From NCBI RefSeq assembly GCF_003997495.1, contig NZ_RZRU01000010.1, positions 76,588 through 140,587 of the forward strand: a stretch of DNA of 64,000 nucleotides, written 5' to 3'. The notes below the pieces were generated by a model. It did no database searches and had not been told where the DNA came from. It saw nothing but the letters and a program-made list of their open reading frames with translations. Below, piece after piece: positions 38,985-48,267 of this stretch; positions within the stretch are counted from its first letter, which is position 1, and each line of letters opens with the position of its first letter. Position numbers and translations under genes: made by a program. This DNA is from Mesorhizobium sp. M7A.F.Ca.US.008.03.1.1. GTDB taxonomy: Bacteria; Pseudomonadota; Alphaproteobacteria; Rhizobiales; Rhizobiaceae.

Positions 38985-39336
38985 GGGAGCCATCCTTCAA
39001 CGAGGCCGTTCGACCGAGTTACTGTGTATCGAATGCGTTGCCTCAGGCCAGCGAGACAACATGTGCGGATATTGTATTCGTACGTATTGGCTGACATACA
39101 TCAGAGCGTTCTCGGCAAGCGCCTCGTTCCCGGAAGCGCGAGAGTAGGATCCCGCTGAGCTTGTGCGCAGCCCACCGTGCCAGTTCGCGTCCAGGCGCGC
39201 TGAGGATTGGCTCGCCACACATGATCAGGTTGCAAGAGTGCGGCCTCAACCCTCTGCCCGCAACCGACCACAATCTGCAGACGTCGTCCTCTGGCAGATT
39301 CCCGACCATCTTTGGGTGAACCAAACGGATCAACAC
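38985..39336 (+). pseudogene. Non-coding stretch with a deacetylase C-terminal echo
   Basis: About 350 bp between the ATPase and acylase genes. At about 39196-39240 it reads AEDWLATHDQVARV, close to the polysaccharide deacetylase C-terminus at 28.4 kb (DVWFATHHQVAERA), and the DNA matches well over some 30 bp. It is probably the tail of a lost paralogue. The frame runs on into the acylase gene. Confidence 0.45.
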
Positions 39337-41676
39337 ATGTTAAAGAACATAACCTTCGACCGCCACAGCTCCGACAAGCTTAAGAGTGAGGTCACGATCG
39401 ACATTGATAAATGGGGGGTTCCTCATATCAAGGCTCAGAACTTGCACGACCTATTTTTCGCGCAGGGTTGGAATGCAGCTCGAGACCGCCTCTGGCAAAT
39501 TGATATTGCGCGCAAACGAGGTCTCGGTCTCCTGTCACGAGACTTTGGCCCCGGATATTTGGAGCAGGATCGGGCGGCGCGTCTCTTTTTATTTCGCGGA
39601 GCCATGAGTGCAGAATGGCAGGCGTACGGCCCGGATTCCGAAGAGATATGCTCAGCGTTTGCCGAGGGGATCAATTCCTACGTAGACAGTTGCCATGACG
39701 GTTTGATTGCCTTGCCACCCGAGTTTGGCCTCCTCGGTCACACTCCCGACTATTGGAAACCCGAAGACGTCGTTCGCGTGCGAACGCACTCACTAACCCG
39801 AAATGCGATTTCGGAGCTTCTGCGCTGCAGGGTGATGGCATTGGCAGGTGTGGAACGAGGTACCCGCCTCGACAGGTTGAGACAAGAATTGTCACCTCCG
39901 ATAGCGCCACGACCAGCGGAGGGCCTTGACCTCGCCTTTATGACAGATCGAGTACTGCAGGATTTTCGCTTGGCAATCTGTCCCGTCTCATTCTCGAGGG
40001 AAAGACTTGCAGCAAGTCTTCAGGAAGCTGACCGTTGGACCCGCGTAACACCGAGTGATGAGATCATGCAGACGGTGTTCCAAGAGGGCTCAAACAACTG
40101 GGCCATATCCGCAACAAAAACCACAACGGAGCGACCAATCCTTGCTCTAGACCCGCATCGCAAGCACGTCCTTCCGTCCATCAGGTATCTTGTACACCTG
40201 AGTATGCCCGGGCTCGATGTAATTGGCGCTGGAGAGCCTATGATCCCAGGAATCTCCATGGGTCACAACGGGACAGCCGCCTTTGGTCTGACTATTTTCG
40301 GCGCTGACCAAGAAGATATTTATGTTTACGAAACCAAGAGTGAGGGAAATAAATACTTATATAAAGGGGCCTGGGAGCAGGTGAAGACTATACACGAGAA
40401 AATTCCAGTTCGCGCCCACACCGACCAGGAGGTAAAGCTTCAGTTCACACGCCATGGACCCATTTTAAACCAAAATGCTGAAAAAGACCGCGCCTTCGCA
40501 CTGAGAACCGTATGGATGGATCCCGGCATGGCACCTTACATGGCCAGCTTGGCCGTAATGCGCTCTAAGACATTTTCAGAATACACCTCCAGTCTAGCAA
40601 ACTGGGGTTGTCCTTCAGTTAATCACATCTATGCGGACACGTCGAATGTAATTGCGTGGAAACCGTCAGGTGCGGCTCCGGTCCGAAGAAATTGGGACGG
40701 CCTGCTTCCGGTTCCAGGAGACGGTCGGTTCGAATGGGAAGGGTATTTGTCACCGGACGATGGGCCGTTCGAGATGAACCCCGCCAAAGGTTTTGTCGCC
40801 ACTGCCAACGCAATGAATGTTCCGGAGGAATGGAGTAGATCGCATCCTGCTTTTGGCTACGAGTGGTCTGACAGCAGCAGACATGATACCCTTCATACAA
40901 CTCTCTCACGATCAGAGAAGATCTCGTTGCGGGACTGCATGTCGCTGCAATGTTCGGTGTATTCGCCGATAGCAGTTCGTATTCTTGCGAAACTAGACAC
41001 TCTTCTCGGTTCGGTTGCAAACATGCCTGCGTTGCACTTATTTTCTAACTGGGACCGGCATTTGGATGCGAGTTCGCCAGCCGCCGCGTTCTTTGAGATT
41101 TGGCTTAGCAAACACCTTGGCCCGACAGTAGCTCGCTTAGAAAGCGCTGACGATGAAGTGTTGGCACTGCTCGTGCCTTTACAGCCTTCGGCCATAGCCT
41201 CTTGGCTCGAACAGGCAGAGCCTAGTGAAAAGTTGAAGCATTCCATAATGGAATCCCTAACTTCTGCCTGGAGTGAATGCATATGTCGATTTGGCGACGA
41301 TTCTGCCTCATGGGCATGGGGCAGTATACATAAGCTTGATTTGCGCCACCCTCTGCAGGCACTGACGTCTGAACAATGGTCGTTGGGCGCCATAGCCCTC
41401 GGCGGAAGTAGCTCAACGCTCAATTTTTCGAGTTACCGAAGCGGCCAATTCTCTGTTTCAGAAGGACCGTCAGTGCGGATAATCATGGACGTTGGGTCAT
41501 GGGATGACAGTCTCTTTATTAACAATCCAGGTCAGTCGGGTGTTCCGATCTCAAGTCATTATCGTGACCTCAATCACGATTGGCAACGGGGCGAATACAA
41601 GCCCTTGTTATATTCAGAGGAGTCCATACGGAGGGAGCTCGAACATAGGGTCGTCCTGTCTCCCGCTGACTGTTGA
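39337..41676 (+). CDS. Penicillin acylase-family Ntn hydrolase
   Basis: 779 aa from MLKNITFDRH; the frame is open 58 codons upstream, but those residues belong to other debris. Family members are made as a precursor that cuts itself to expose a nucleophile; here Ser252 in FQEGSNNWAISATKT begins the beta chain. Also seen: WGVPHIKAQNLHDLFFAQGW at the start of the alpha chain, HGPILNQNAE and NHIYAD. Substrates of the family are N-acyl amides, including acyl-homoserine lactones and penicillins. No clear signal peptide, unlike classical periplasmic acylases, so it may act in the cytoplasm on an imported amide. Confidence 0.9.
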   Translation: MLKNITFDRHSSDKLKSEVTIDIDKWGVPHIKAQNLHDLFFAQGWNAARDRLWQIDIARKRGLGLLSRDFGPGYLEQDRAARLFLFRGAMSAEWQAYGPDSEEICSAFAEGINSYVDSCHDGLIALPPEFGLLGHTPDYWKPEDVVRVRTHSLTRNAISELLRCRVMALAGVERGTRLDRLRQELSPPIAPRPAEGLDLAFMTDRVLQDFRLAICPVSFSRERLAASLQEADRWTRVTPSDEIMQTVFQEGSNNWAISATKTTTERPILALDPHRKHVLPSIRYLVHLSMPGLDVIGAGEPMIPGISMGHNGTAAFGLTIFGADQEDIYVYETKSEGNKYLYKGAWEQVKTIHEKIPVRAHTDQEVKLQFTRHGPILNQNAEKDRAFALRTVWMDPGMAPYMASLAVMRSKTFSEYTSSLANWGCPSVNHIYADTSNVIAWKPSGAAPVRRNWDGLLPVPGDGRFEWEGYLSPDDGPFEMNPAKGFVATANAMNVPEEWSRSHPAFGYEWSDSSRHDTLHTTLSRSEKISLRDCMSLQCSVYSPIAVRILAKLDTLLGSVANMPALHLFSNWDRHLDASSPAAAFFEIWLSKHLGPTVARLESADDEVLALLVPLQPSAIASWLEQAEPSEKLKHSIMESLTSAWSECICRFGDDSASWAWGSIHKLDLRHPLQALTSEQWSLGAIALGGSSSTLNFSSYRSGQFSVSEGPSVRIIMDVGSWDDSLFINNPGQSGVPISSHYRDLNHDWQRGEYKPLLYSEESIRRELEHRVVLSPADC

Positions 41677-42506
41677 GGATGCGACAGTATAGGCCGCTTA
41701 CCATTGTAGCAGGAACATATCGGTCGAACTCACCTGGCGGCAAGGTGAGGATCGACACTTTAGCGCCCGCCGGCCGACTTTGATATTGACAGCGGAACGC
41801 CCGGCCGGAATCTGGATGCGCTTGTGGGGCAATGATCCCGCTGGTGTGCGGCGACCACCCCTGATCGTCACGAGCAGGGCCGTCGCGGCCTCCAATAATG
41901 TTGCAGGAGACTTAGAAGCGGGATGTCCCGCATTGGCAATTGCTCTGCCTTGGGGCCATAGGGAAGAGGGGTAAGGTGCTGGCCCGACCACCGGAGAGCG
42001 CGTCTGTTACTACAAGGCTCGATCGCGGCCGCATCACGGCCCTCGGCGGCTGCCGATAACGCGCGCTTCGGGCGCTACCAGTACGCATTGGCGATAATCG
42101 CATCTGCTGTAGGAGAGCACTTGATTCGAGACTGACAGTGCGACGGTCAACAGGGTTCGCTATCATTGTCGAGCCGAGTTCAAGAATGGACACATACCTC
42201 AGGGAGGACCTTTCAGGGGGCAGACCATTGTCTGTCTCCTCATCCGAGAAACAAGCTAACCTCGCAGAGAGTGGCATCAGGGCAACACGTCATTGTCCTT
42301 CGATGCGACTGAATATCGACGACTTCAACGCGGCTTGCCGCCTTCGCGTATAGCCGCAGGACCTTGAATGCCGGGAACCAGCCGAGAAATGTTGGCGGTG
42401 GGTGAGCGCCTTTCATTTTTCAAGTCCGCTACATTCTGTCTGTCATATACCCGAAGGCGGCGATGCTTGTTGCCCGCCCGATGTGGTTAGCAGTTGACGT
42501 GCCTTC
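41677..42506. other. Long stretch without a recognised gene
   Basis: About 830 bp of short frames. At 42424-42436 it has GTCCGCTACATTC with CATTTT 8-10 bp before it, matching the start region of the amidase gene at 16610-16636, so a lost gene 5' end may survive here. Confidence 0.4.
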
Positions 42507-43963
42507 TTATGTATCTTCATTCAGCCTGCGGTGGCACGCTGGCCGTTTCGTTGAATGGCGGGGGAAAAAAGGCGTTGATGACTCAGGCTTGCGTGGAGCA
42601 CTCGTGGGGCGCTCGATTGACAATGTTATTCGTGGAGAATGCTTTCCTTTGTGGAGGAGGATGATTCTCTCGTCCAGTTCCTTGTCGGCCTCGGTAAGGC
42701 GATGATTCAGGCGAAGGTAGTCGGTCCAGGTCGGCGTACGGAATGTCTCCGTCCATAGCACAGGCTCCTGAAGGTTGCGCTGGAGAGTCCAGTGCCGAGC
42801 ACCAACGCGACTCTGTACATGCCGGCACCCGCGCATGGCGAGGAATTCTTCTAGATTTTCCACGAGTATGAGGTACTCGACTTTGACCACGATGGGGCCG
42901 CTTCTCGGCTTGAGACTGAGGGCGACTGCCGGCGCGTCGAATTCCTCCAAAGGGTCGGGCTCGGCCTCGCGACCCTCGCGAAGGGGAAACAGGACGCCGC
43001 TCGCAATGGAAGAGGCAGTGCCAGAAAAAGGGAGCACGCCGCACAGGCGACGCATGCCAGCGTCATTAGTTGCTCTTCTGACAAGCTCCGTCTTAATAGG
43101 CTGTTGGCGACGCCAGCCATGACGGCGCCTGTGCCGAAGCCGGCGATGATGGTGCCATAGGCGAGCGGTCCTTCGCCCAGCTGATCGCGGACAACCAATG
43201 GCAGCAGTGCGAGTATGGCGATGCCCGACAGGCCAAAGAAGGTTCCGCGGGCGATCGCCGTCTTGATTTCCGATGACATCGCTGTGAAGCGCAGCCTGTC
43301 ATAGATGGCCGTCCTCATTGACTCACGTGGGAGAAGTGAGGAGCGAACCTTCCATTTGCATCGCCATATGGTGACCAAAGGGATCATATAGGTGAGTGTA
43401 AACATAGCGAAAGCCGTCATAAGTCCGAACGACGCAATCATGATGCCGCGAGCGCCGGTCCCACGGTCCGTGCAGTGTTGAAGCCAATGGAGAGGAGGGT
43501 GACGGCAGCGGGAACTTCGCGTCGGTCCACAATATCGCCAACAGAAGCCTGCCAGGCGGTATCGTTGAGCGCGGCACCACTTGCGATCAAGAAGCTGAAG
43601 CCGAAGATCATCCACGGGGCGATAAAGCCCAGCACCACTGAAGCCGTAGCATCGCGGATGCTATTACCATTAGGCATCGGCCGGCGAACATGACTCTTCG
43701 ACGGCTGAAGTTGTCGGCGAGAACCCCTAGCGAAAATGGACAAAATGAAAGCGGGCAGGTTAGACGAAGCCTGCTCGAGCGCAACCATCAGATCGGAGGT
43801 CGGAACCGTTGCCATTAGCCAGCTGATAGCAACGGTCTGCATCAGCCAGCCAAGGGAAGAGACTTGAGAGGCTAAACCAGATTGAGCGAAATGTCGTATT
43901 CCTGAGCGGCGCAAACGTCTTCGGCGAAACTACATCCGCATCTGCGCCCGCCGCTTTGCTCAT
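42507..43963 (-). pseudogene. Decayed MFS exporter, paralogue of the 31 kb gene
   Basis: Starts MSKAAGADADVVSPKTFAPL, then LRNTTFRSIWF. Pieces in several frames match the intact MFS protein closely: ISWLMATVPTSDLMVALEQA, TIWRCKWKVRSSLLPRESMR, MTLACVACAACSLFLAL, then VVKVEYLILVENLEEF. About 75 residues (the last membrane segments) are deleted between LALPL and the loop PFARVARPS. At least four frameshifts. Confidence 0.92.
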
Positions 43964-44532
43964 TGCTCCGACCGATTCGGTTCCGCCAAGCTTAACCACT
44001 TCGCGCGACACGATCCTCTTACACGTCGGATGCGCCAAATGCAGTCTTTGTATTAGTGTCATCTGGTAGCGAGATGCGGAGGTGGCGGCGGAGAGCCGTC
44101 GCTGGTGTCGCAGCGGCCTTACATCAGTGCAAACATGCTGTTGCGTGGCGCCGGCACAGTTCCCCCGGCGTCGGCGGCTTCGCCGGCAAGAATGCGAAGG
44201 CGCGCCGACTCGCTGCCAAGCTCAAGGTCGTCAGCATGGTTCTTCTGGCCGAGGCTGACGAGCTTGCCGAGCAACTCGGCGCCTTTGTCGGCGATCCTCT
44301 GGCGAGAACAAAGCTGTCGGAGACCAGCGTTGCCTGCATTGAGCGGCCGATGAAGGCACTATGCGCATCTCGCTGCGAGATGCAGCCGATATAAAAACAG
44401 CATTTGACGCTAGCCGCCAGGAAAGGGGATTGTCACCCCGCATGAGCCGGCGAAGCTTTTGTTCAATTTCGAACATGGACGCGATCGCGCGTTTTGCGCA
44501 ACCAAACCACGACACACTGATTGAGGTGAGAT
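43964..44532. other. Upstream region of the second M24 gene
   Basis: About 570 bp. Small frames at 44056-44394 are not recognised. At 44388-44409 it carries GATAT, then AAAAC, then AGCATTTGACG, matching 19 of 22 positions at 46946-46967 before the 47 kb M20 gene: a candidate shared control site. Confidence 0.45.
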
Positions 44533-45708
44533 ATGGCGACGACACGCTCCGCAATTCCTCTGACTGGTGTACCGTTTCCGATATCAGAGTATGAGCGCCG
44601 GCAAAACAATGTGCTGGATGCGGTTGCTACGGCAGGCTTGGACGCAATCGTAGTAACGGCGCACGGCCACTTGAAGTATCTCAGCGGCTACGATGGGAGC
44701 GGTGGATATTTCGCGCCTTTCCCTCTTATTCTGATGCCGGGTCGGGTCCCGATATTTGTTGTCCGAGAATATGACGAGCAGGCAGTACGTTCATATAGCT
44801 GCATCGAGGAAATTGAAACCTATACACATCAGCCTGATTTTGGCAGGGTCTGCGCCGATGTATTGCGTCGACTCGGACTGGACAATAAGCGAGTCGGTTT
44901 CGAGCTTGGCTGCTGGAATCTCGCGCCCGCCGACGTGCGCGCAGTCCAAGACCAGCTCCCGGATCTGAAGATTACTGACGTCACCCGACTGGTCTCGTCA
45001 GTGTCAGCAGTGAAAGGAGAACTTGAGTTGGCGTGTATGCGCGATGCTGTTCGACTCACTGACGTGGCAATTCGAACCTTTCAGCAATCGCTTCGTCCCG
45101 GCATTACGGAGATCGAAATGGCAGCGGCCCTAGCTGCGGCGGTAACAAACGACCCCAGCAACGCCGCTGGGGATATCGGGCTTGCGCCGGGTACCATTTT
45201 GTTTGGAGAGCGAGTGAAGTTGCCCCATGCGCCAGCGACCCATCATCCTCTCAGCAACAACGAACCTGCCTTTCTGGAGATAGGGGCTTCGAAACACGGG
45301 TATACAGTGGGAATGGTTCGATGCGCAGTCCTTGGCAAACATCCCGAAACCGAATCTTTGCACGGCTTGGCTGAAGAGGTCATTGCGGCCCTTGTCTCCT
45401 CGATTCGACCAGGTGCTACGCCGGCGGACGTTCACGCTGCTGGGGGCGAGGTGTTGAAGCGATCTGGACGCAAGGGCGTCTTCCGCCAACGAACAGGATA
45501 CCAAACTGGCATCAATTGGACTGAGCGCGGCGACCTAAGCCTGGAGCCCGATGTAAATGAACCACTCCGAGCTGGCATGACCCTGCACATGCCAAACATT
45601 TTGTGCAGCGAAAGTGGCTACCTATTTGGTGCCGGCGCACACGTGCTCGTGACAGAGCGCGGCGCGGAACTCCTGAGCGAAATCCCGCCAACACTTTATC
45701 GGGCGTGA
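44533..45708 (+). CDS. Creatinase-type M24 hydrolase, second copy
   Basis: 391 aa, ATG after GAGGTGAG. N-terminal creatinase domain (GLDAIVVTAHGHLKYLSGYD) and C-terminal pita-bread fold. As in the gene at 22.4 kb, the M24 metal ligands are absent (FLEIGASKHGYTVGMVRC; GYQTGINWTERGDLS in place of the G-H-G-I-G loop). Divergent enough from the first to have another substrate. Its stop codon lies 5 bp before the IS5-type element, which therefore may cut it off from downstream genes. Confidence 0.87.
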   Translation: MATTRSAIPLTGVPFPISEYERRQNNVLDAVATAGLDAIVVTAHGHLKYLSGYDGSGGYFAPFPLILMPGRVPIFVVREYDEQAVRSYSCIEEIETYTHQPDFGRVCADVLRRLGLDNKRVGFELGCWNLAPADVRAVQDQLPDLKITDVTRLVSSVSAVKGELELACMRDAVRLTDVAIRTFQQSLRPGITEIEMAAALAAAVTNDPSNAAGDIGLAPGTILFGERVKLPHAPATHHPLSNNEPAFLEIGASKHGYTVGMVRCAVLGKHPETESLHGLAEEVIAALVSSIRPGATPADVHAAGGEVLKRSGRKGVFRQRTGYQTGINWTERGDLSLEPDVNEPLRAGMTLHMPNILCSESGYLFGAGAHVLVTERGAELLSEIPPTLYRA

Positions 45709-45710
45709 TG

Positions 45711-46372
45711 CTAGGCGGCGTGGACAAATTTGAGCCAGTATCTGGCGGTGGCTAGGTAGACCATTCCGAGGAAGCTATTGGCCAATTGATCGTAGCGGGT
45801 GGCAATGGCCCGGTTGATTTTGAGGTGGCCGAACATGCGCTCGATTCGGTTCCGCTGCTTGTAGAGCGCCCGGTCATACTCGATCTTCACGCGGCGGTTT
45901 GATCGGCCGGGTATGACGGGTTTAATCTTCCGCTCGGCGAGATCGGCGCGAATGGTATCGGCATCGTAGCCCTTGTCCGCAAGGAAGGCGTCCGGTGCAC
46001 GAGTCCCCCTTTTCCGCCCGCTGCCGAGACATGGGCGCGAACTGTGGTGCTGTCGATGCTGTAGTGGCCGCTGTCCGCCATGACCTCGGCGAGCATTACC
46101 GCCACGGTCTCCCAGACCCCGGCCTCGCTCCAGCGTCGGAACCGACGATAGATGGTGTTCCAACTGCCGTATTTGGGCGGGACATCCCGCCATGGAGCGC
46201 CGCAGCGGAGCCGCCAGAGAATGCCGTTGATGATCGAACGATTCTGCTTGGGAGGTCTACCTCGGCCGCGTTTGTCAGGGTCGATGGGCAGCAAGCCCTT
46301 GAGAACACGCCATTCTGCTTCGGTGAGATCGCCCCTGCTCAAACCTGCCTCCAAAAAGCAGCCTTGAATCAA
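45711..46372 (-). CDS. IS5-family transposase made from two frames (likely -1 frameshift)
   Basis: The first frame (46372-45887) gives LSRGDLTEAEWRVLKGLLPI, RGRGRPPKQNRSIINGILWR and DSTTVRAHVSAAGGKGG. The second frame (to 45711) continues RAPDAFLADKGYDADTIRAD, RNRIERMFGHLKINRAIATR and ATARYWLKFVHAA. The join lies on A4G5 (46005-46013 on the plus strand as C5T4), where a -1 slip would fuse them, as in other IS427-group elements. The DDE residues are spread over both parts. The stop TAG uses the flanking TA. Confidence 0.88.
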
Positions 46373-46663
46373 TCCTCTTGGGCTACGTCAATCGCATCGA
46401 CGTCCGAAATTCCGTAAGGCGGATATACTATTCCGCCAAGGTGATGGACAGTTCGAGAGGGCTGTCGCTATCCGCGAAAAATCGGCTGCCATCCTCAAAC
46501 TCGATCACCACCTCTCCATCGCGGTGGCGCATGACACGGCGAACAACCTTGCCAATCAGCATCGACGTAGCTCGTTCGCTCTCTTCTTCCAGTGTCATTC
46601 CCAATGCTAACAACCCGATCGCAGGAAAGCGACCCTGCTAACATCGAATTTGTCCACGCCGCC
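45714..46663. mobile_element. IS5-family (IS427-like) insertion sequence, complete
   Basis: 950 bp flanked by TA. Perfect 20-bp inverted repeats including the flanks: CTAGGCGGCGTGGACAAATT at 45711-45730 and its inverse at 46647-46666. It holds two overlapping transposase frames and one further small gene on the minus strand. Perfect ends suggest a recent arrival. Confidence 0.95.
46428..46613 (-). CDS. Small acidic protein carried inside the IS5-type element
   Basis: 61 aa, between the right inverted repeat and the transposase start, same strand. MLALGMTLEEESERATSMLI, VVRRVMRHRDGEVVIEFEDG, SRFFADSDSPLELSITLAE: a likely small beta-rich protein. The start could be the second Met (MTLEEE). Function unknown. 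It could be an accessory factor of transposition or chance coding sequence in the leader; the beta-strand-like pattern of alternating residues favours a real protein. Confidence 0.45.
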   Translation of the reverse strand: MLALGMTLEEESERATSMLIGKVVRRVMRHRDGEVVIEFEDGSRFFADSDSPLELSITLAE

Positions 46664-46666
46664 TAG

Positions 46667-47041
46667 GGTCTGCGGTTTGCGGATTGAGTGGCAAAGCGCA
46701 TGCAGTCCTGGAAAGTAGGTCGTGGGAGGGGGAGGAGTGTCGCGATGGTGACAGCTCTTCCTACTCAGACCTTTGCCATTGGCCGTTGCCAGCAGAGCCA
46801 GAGTTTATGATTGCCAGCACTTCGCAGCTGGTCCTCTAAGGCCGAAGCTTATCCATTTGAGGGCAAACGGCTTGTTATCGGGTCGCAGTCGCCGGCGCCA
46901 ACACCGAGGCCTGAACGCGGGGCTATCTCGGTTCTAGATGGTTACGATATCCAAACTGCATTTGACGAAAACACCGGTGGCATCGATCATTAATTACGCA
47001 CCGGCGCCTGATCCAAATTACTCAAATGCGGGAACGTGCCT
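46667..47041. promoter_or_regulatory. Upstream region of the M20 gene with a shared motif
   Basis: 370 bp, no gene recognised. The motif at 46946-46967 (GATAT, CCAAAC, TGCATTTGACG) matches 44388-44409. At 46689-46704 TGGCAAAGCGCATGCA has the GG-N10-GC spacing of a sigma-54 promoter, but no upstream activator site was seen, so this may be chance. Confidence 0.4.
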
Positions 47042-48205
47042 ATGGTTGGCGTTGACAGGTTCAAGGAGATCGAGATCGAAGCGATGACTTGGCGCCGGTA
47101 CCTGCACGAGAATCCGGAGCTTGACTATCGGGTGAATGACACAGCGGCATTTGTGGCGGAAAAGCTGGCTTCCTTCGGGATTAACCACATCGAGTGCAGG
47201 ATAGCTGAAACCGGCGTGGTTGCGTTGATCCAAGGTCAACTCGGAGATGGGCCCACTATCGGGTTGCGGGCCGACATGGACGCTCTGCCTATACTCGAAG
47301 CTTCAGGCAAACCTTGGACGTCGAAAAGGTCCGGACAGATGCACGCGTGTGGTCACGACGGGCATACTGCAATGCTCCTTGGCGCCGCGAAATACCTCGC
47401 CGCGACCCGGAACTTCAAAGGGTCCGTTGCCCTGATCTTCCAACCTGCCGAGGAAGATGGCCGCGGCGGCCAAAGAATGGTCCAGGAGGGGATCATGGAC
47501 CGTTTCGGGATATCTCAGGTCTTTGGCATGCACAATTGGCCAGGCATGGAGGTTGGTGCGTTCGGCATTTGCGAAGGTTCGATTTTTGCCGCGCTCGACG
47601 AGTTCGATATTGTGGTCAAAGGCAGAGGGGGTCACGCGGCCGCTCCCCATCTGACAATTGACCCCGTCGTTGTTGCAGCTCAGATCATTTTAGGCTTGCA
47701 GACACTAGTCTCACGCAACACGGACCCCACCGAGTCCCTGGTGATCTCCGTCACAAAGCTGAACGCCGGACAAGCTTACAACATCATTCCCGAACGCGCG
47801 GAGATTGCCGGAACAGTCAGGACACTGTCACCGATTTTGCGCGACTTCGCTGAAAAACAGATTGAGGCGTGCGCGGAAAATATTGCACGCGCTTCCGGGG
47901 CGAAGGTCGAGTTTCAGCATCGCCGCCTGGAGCCCCTCACTGTCAATCATCCCGATCAAACGCGTCGGGCAACAGAGGTGGCGCGTGCTCTGGTCGGCCA
48001 TTCATCGGTGAACCCCAAAGTCAAACCTAGTTTGGGGTCAGAGGACTTCGCGTACATGCTAGAGGCGCGGCCGGGGGCATGTATACTGCTTGGAAATGGA
48101 TCGACTGCTGCTCTCCATAATCCAACCTACGACTTTAACGATGAAGCACTGCCATACGGCATTGGATACTGGGTCAACTTGGCCGAGGCTGCTCTAGCAC
48201 CATGA
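47042..48205 (+). CDS. M20 family amidohydrolase (hippurate hydrolase-like), second
   Basis: 387 aa from ATG at 47042; GTG at 47036 is an equally possible start. Motifs: WRRYLHENPELDY, GLRADMDALPI, HACGHDGHTAMLLG, FQPAEEDGRGG, GMHNWPGMEVG, GRGGHAAAPHLTIDPV, SLGSEDFAYMLEARPGA. All metal ligands are present. It is the first of a run of eight plus-strand genes (47-58 kb) and lies 62 bp before the binding-protein gene, so it likely processes what that importer brings in. Confidence 0.93.
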   Translation: MVGVDRFKEIEIEAMTWRRYLHENPELDYRVNDTAAFVAEKLASFGINHIECRIAETGVVALIQGQLGDGPTIGLRADMDALPILEASGKPWTSKRSGQMHACGHDGHTAMLLGAAKYLAATRNFKGSVALIFQPAEEDGRGGQRMVQEGIMDRFGISQVFGMHNWPGMEVGAFGICEGSIFAALDEFDIVVKGRGGHAAAPHLTIDPVVVAAQIILGLQTLVSRNTDPTESLVISVTKLNAGQAYNIIPERAEIAGTVRTLSPILRDFAEKQIEACAENIARASGAKVEFQHRRLEPLTVNHPDQTRRATEVARALVGHSSVNPKVKPSLGSEDFAYMLEARPGACILLGNGSTAALHNPTYDFNDEALPYGIGYWVNLAEAALAP

Positions 48206-48267
48206 CATTGTCCAAGCAAAACAACCTTGGCTAATCAAGGCTGAGATCACAAGAAGAGGGTAACGAC

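Noticed and set aside
44056..44394. 112-codon plus-strand frame before the second M24 gene
   Set aside because: No motif recognised and frames on both strands are equally open; not supported as a gene.
46689..46704. Sigma-54-like promoter TGGCAAAGCGCATGCA
   Set aside because: Spacing fits, but no NifA or other activator site is seen, it lies about 340 bp from the gene and directly next to an IS end; kept only as a note.
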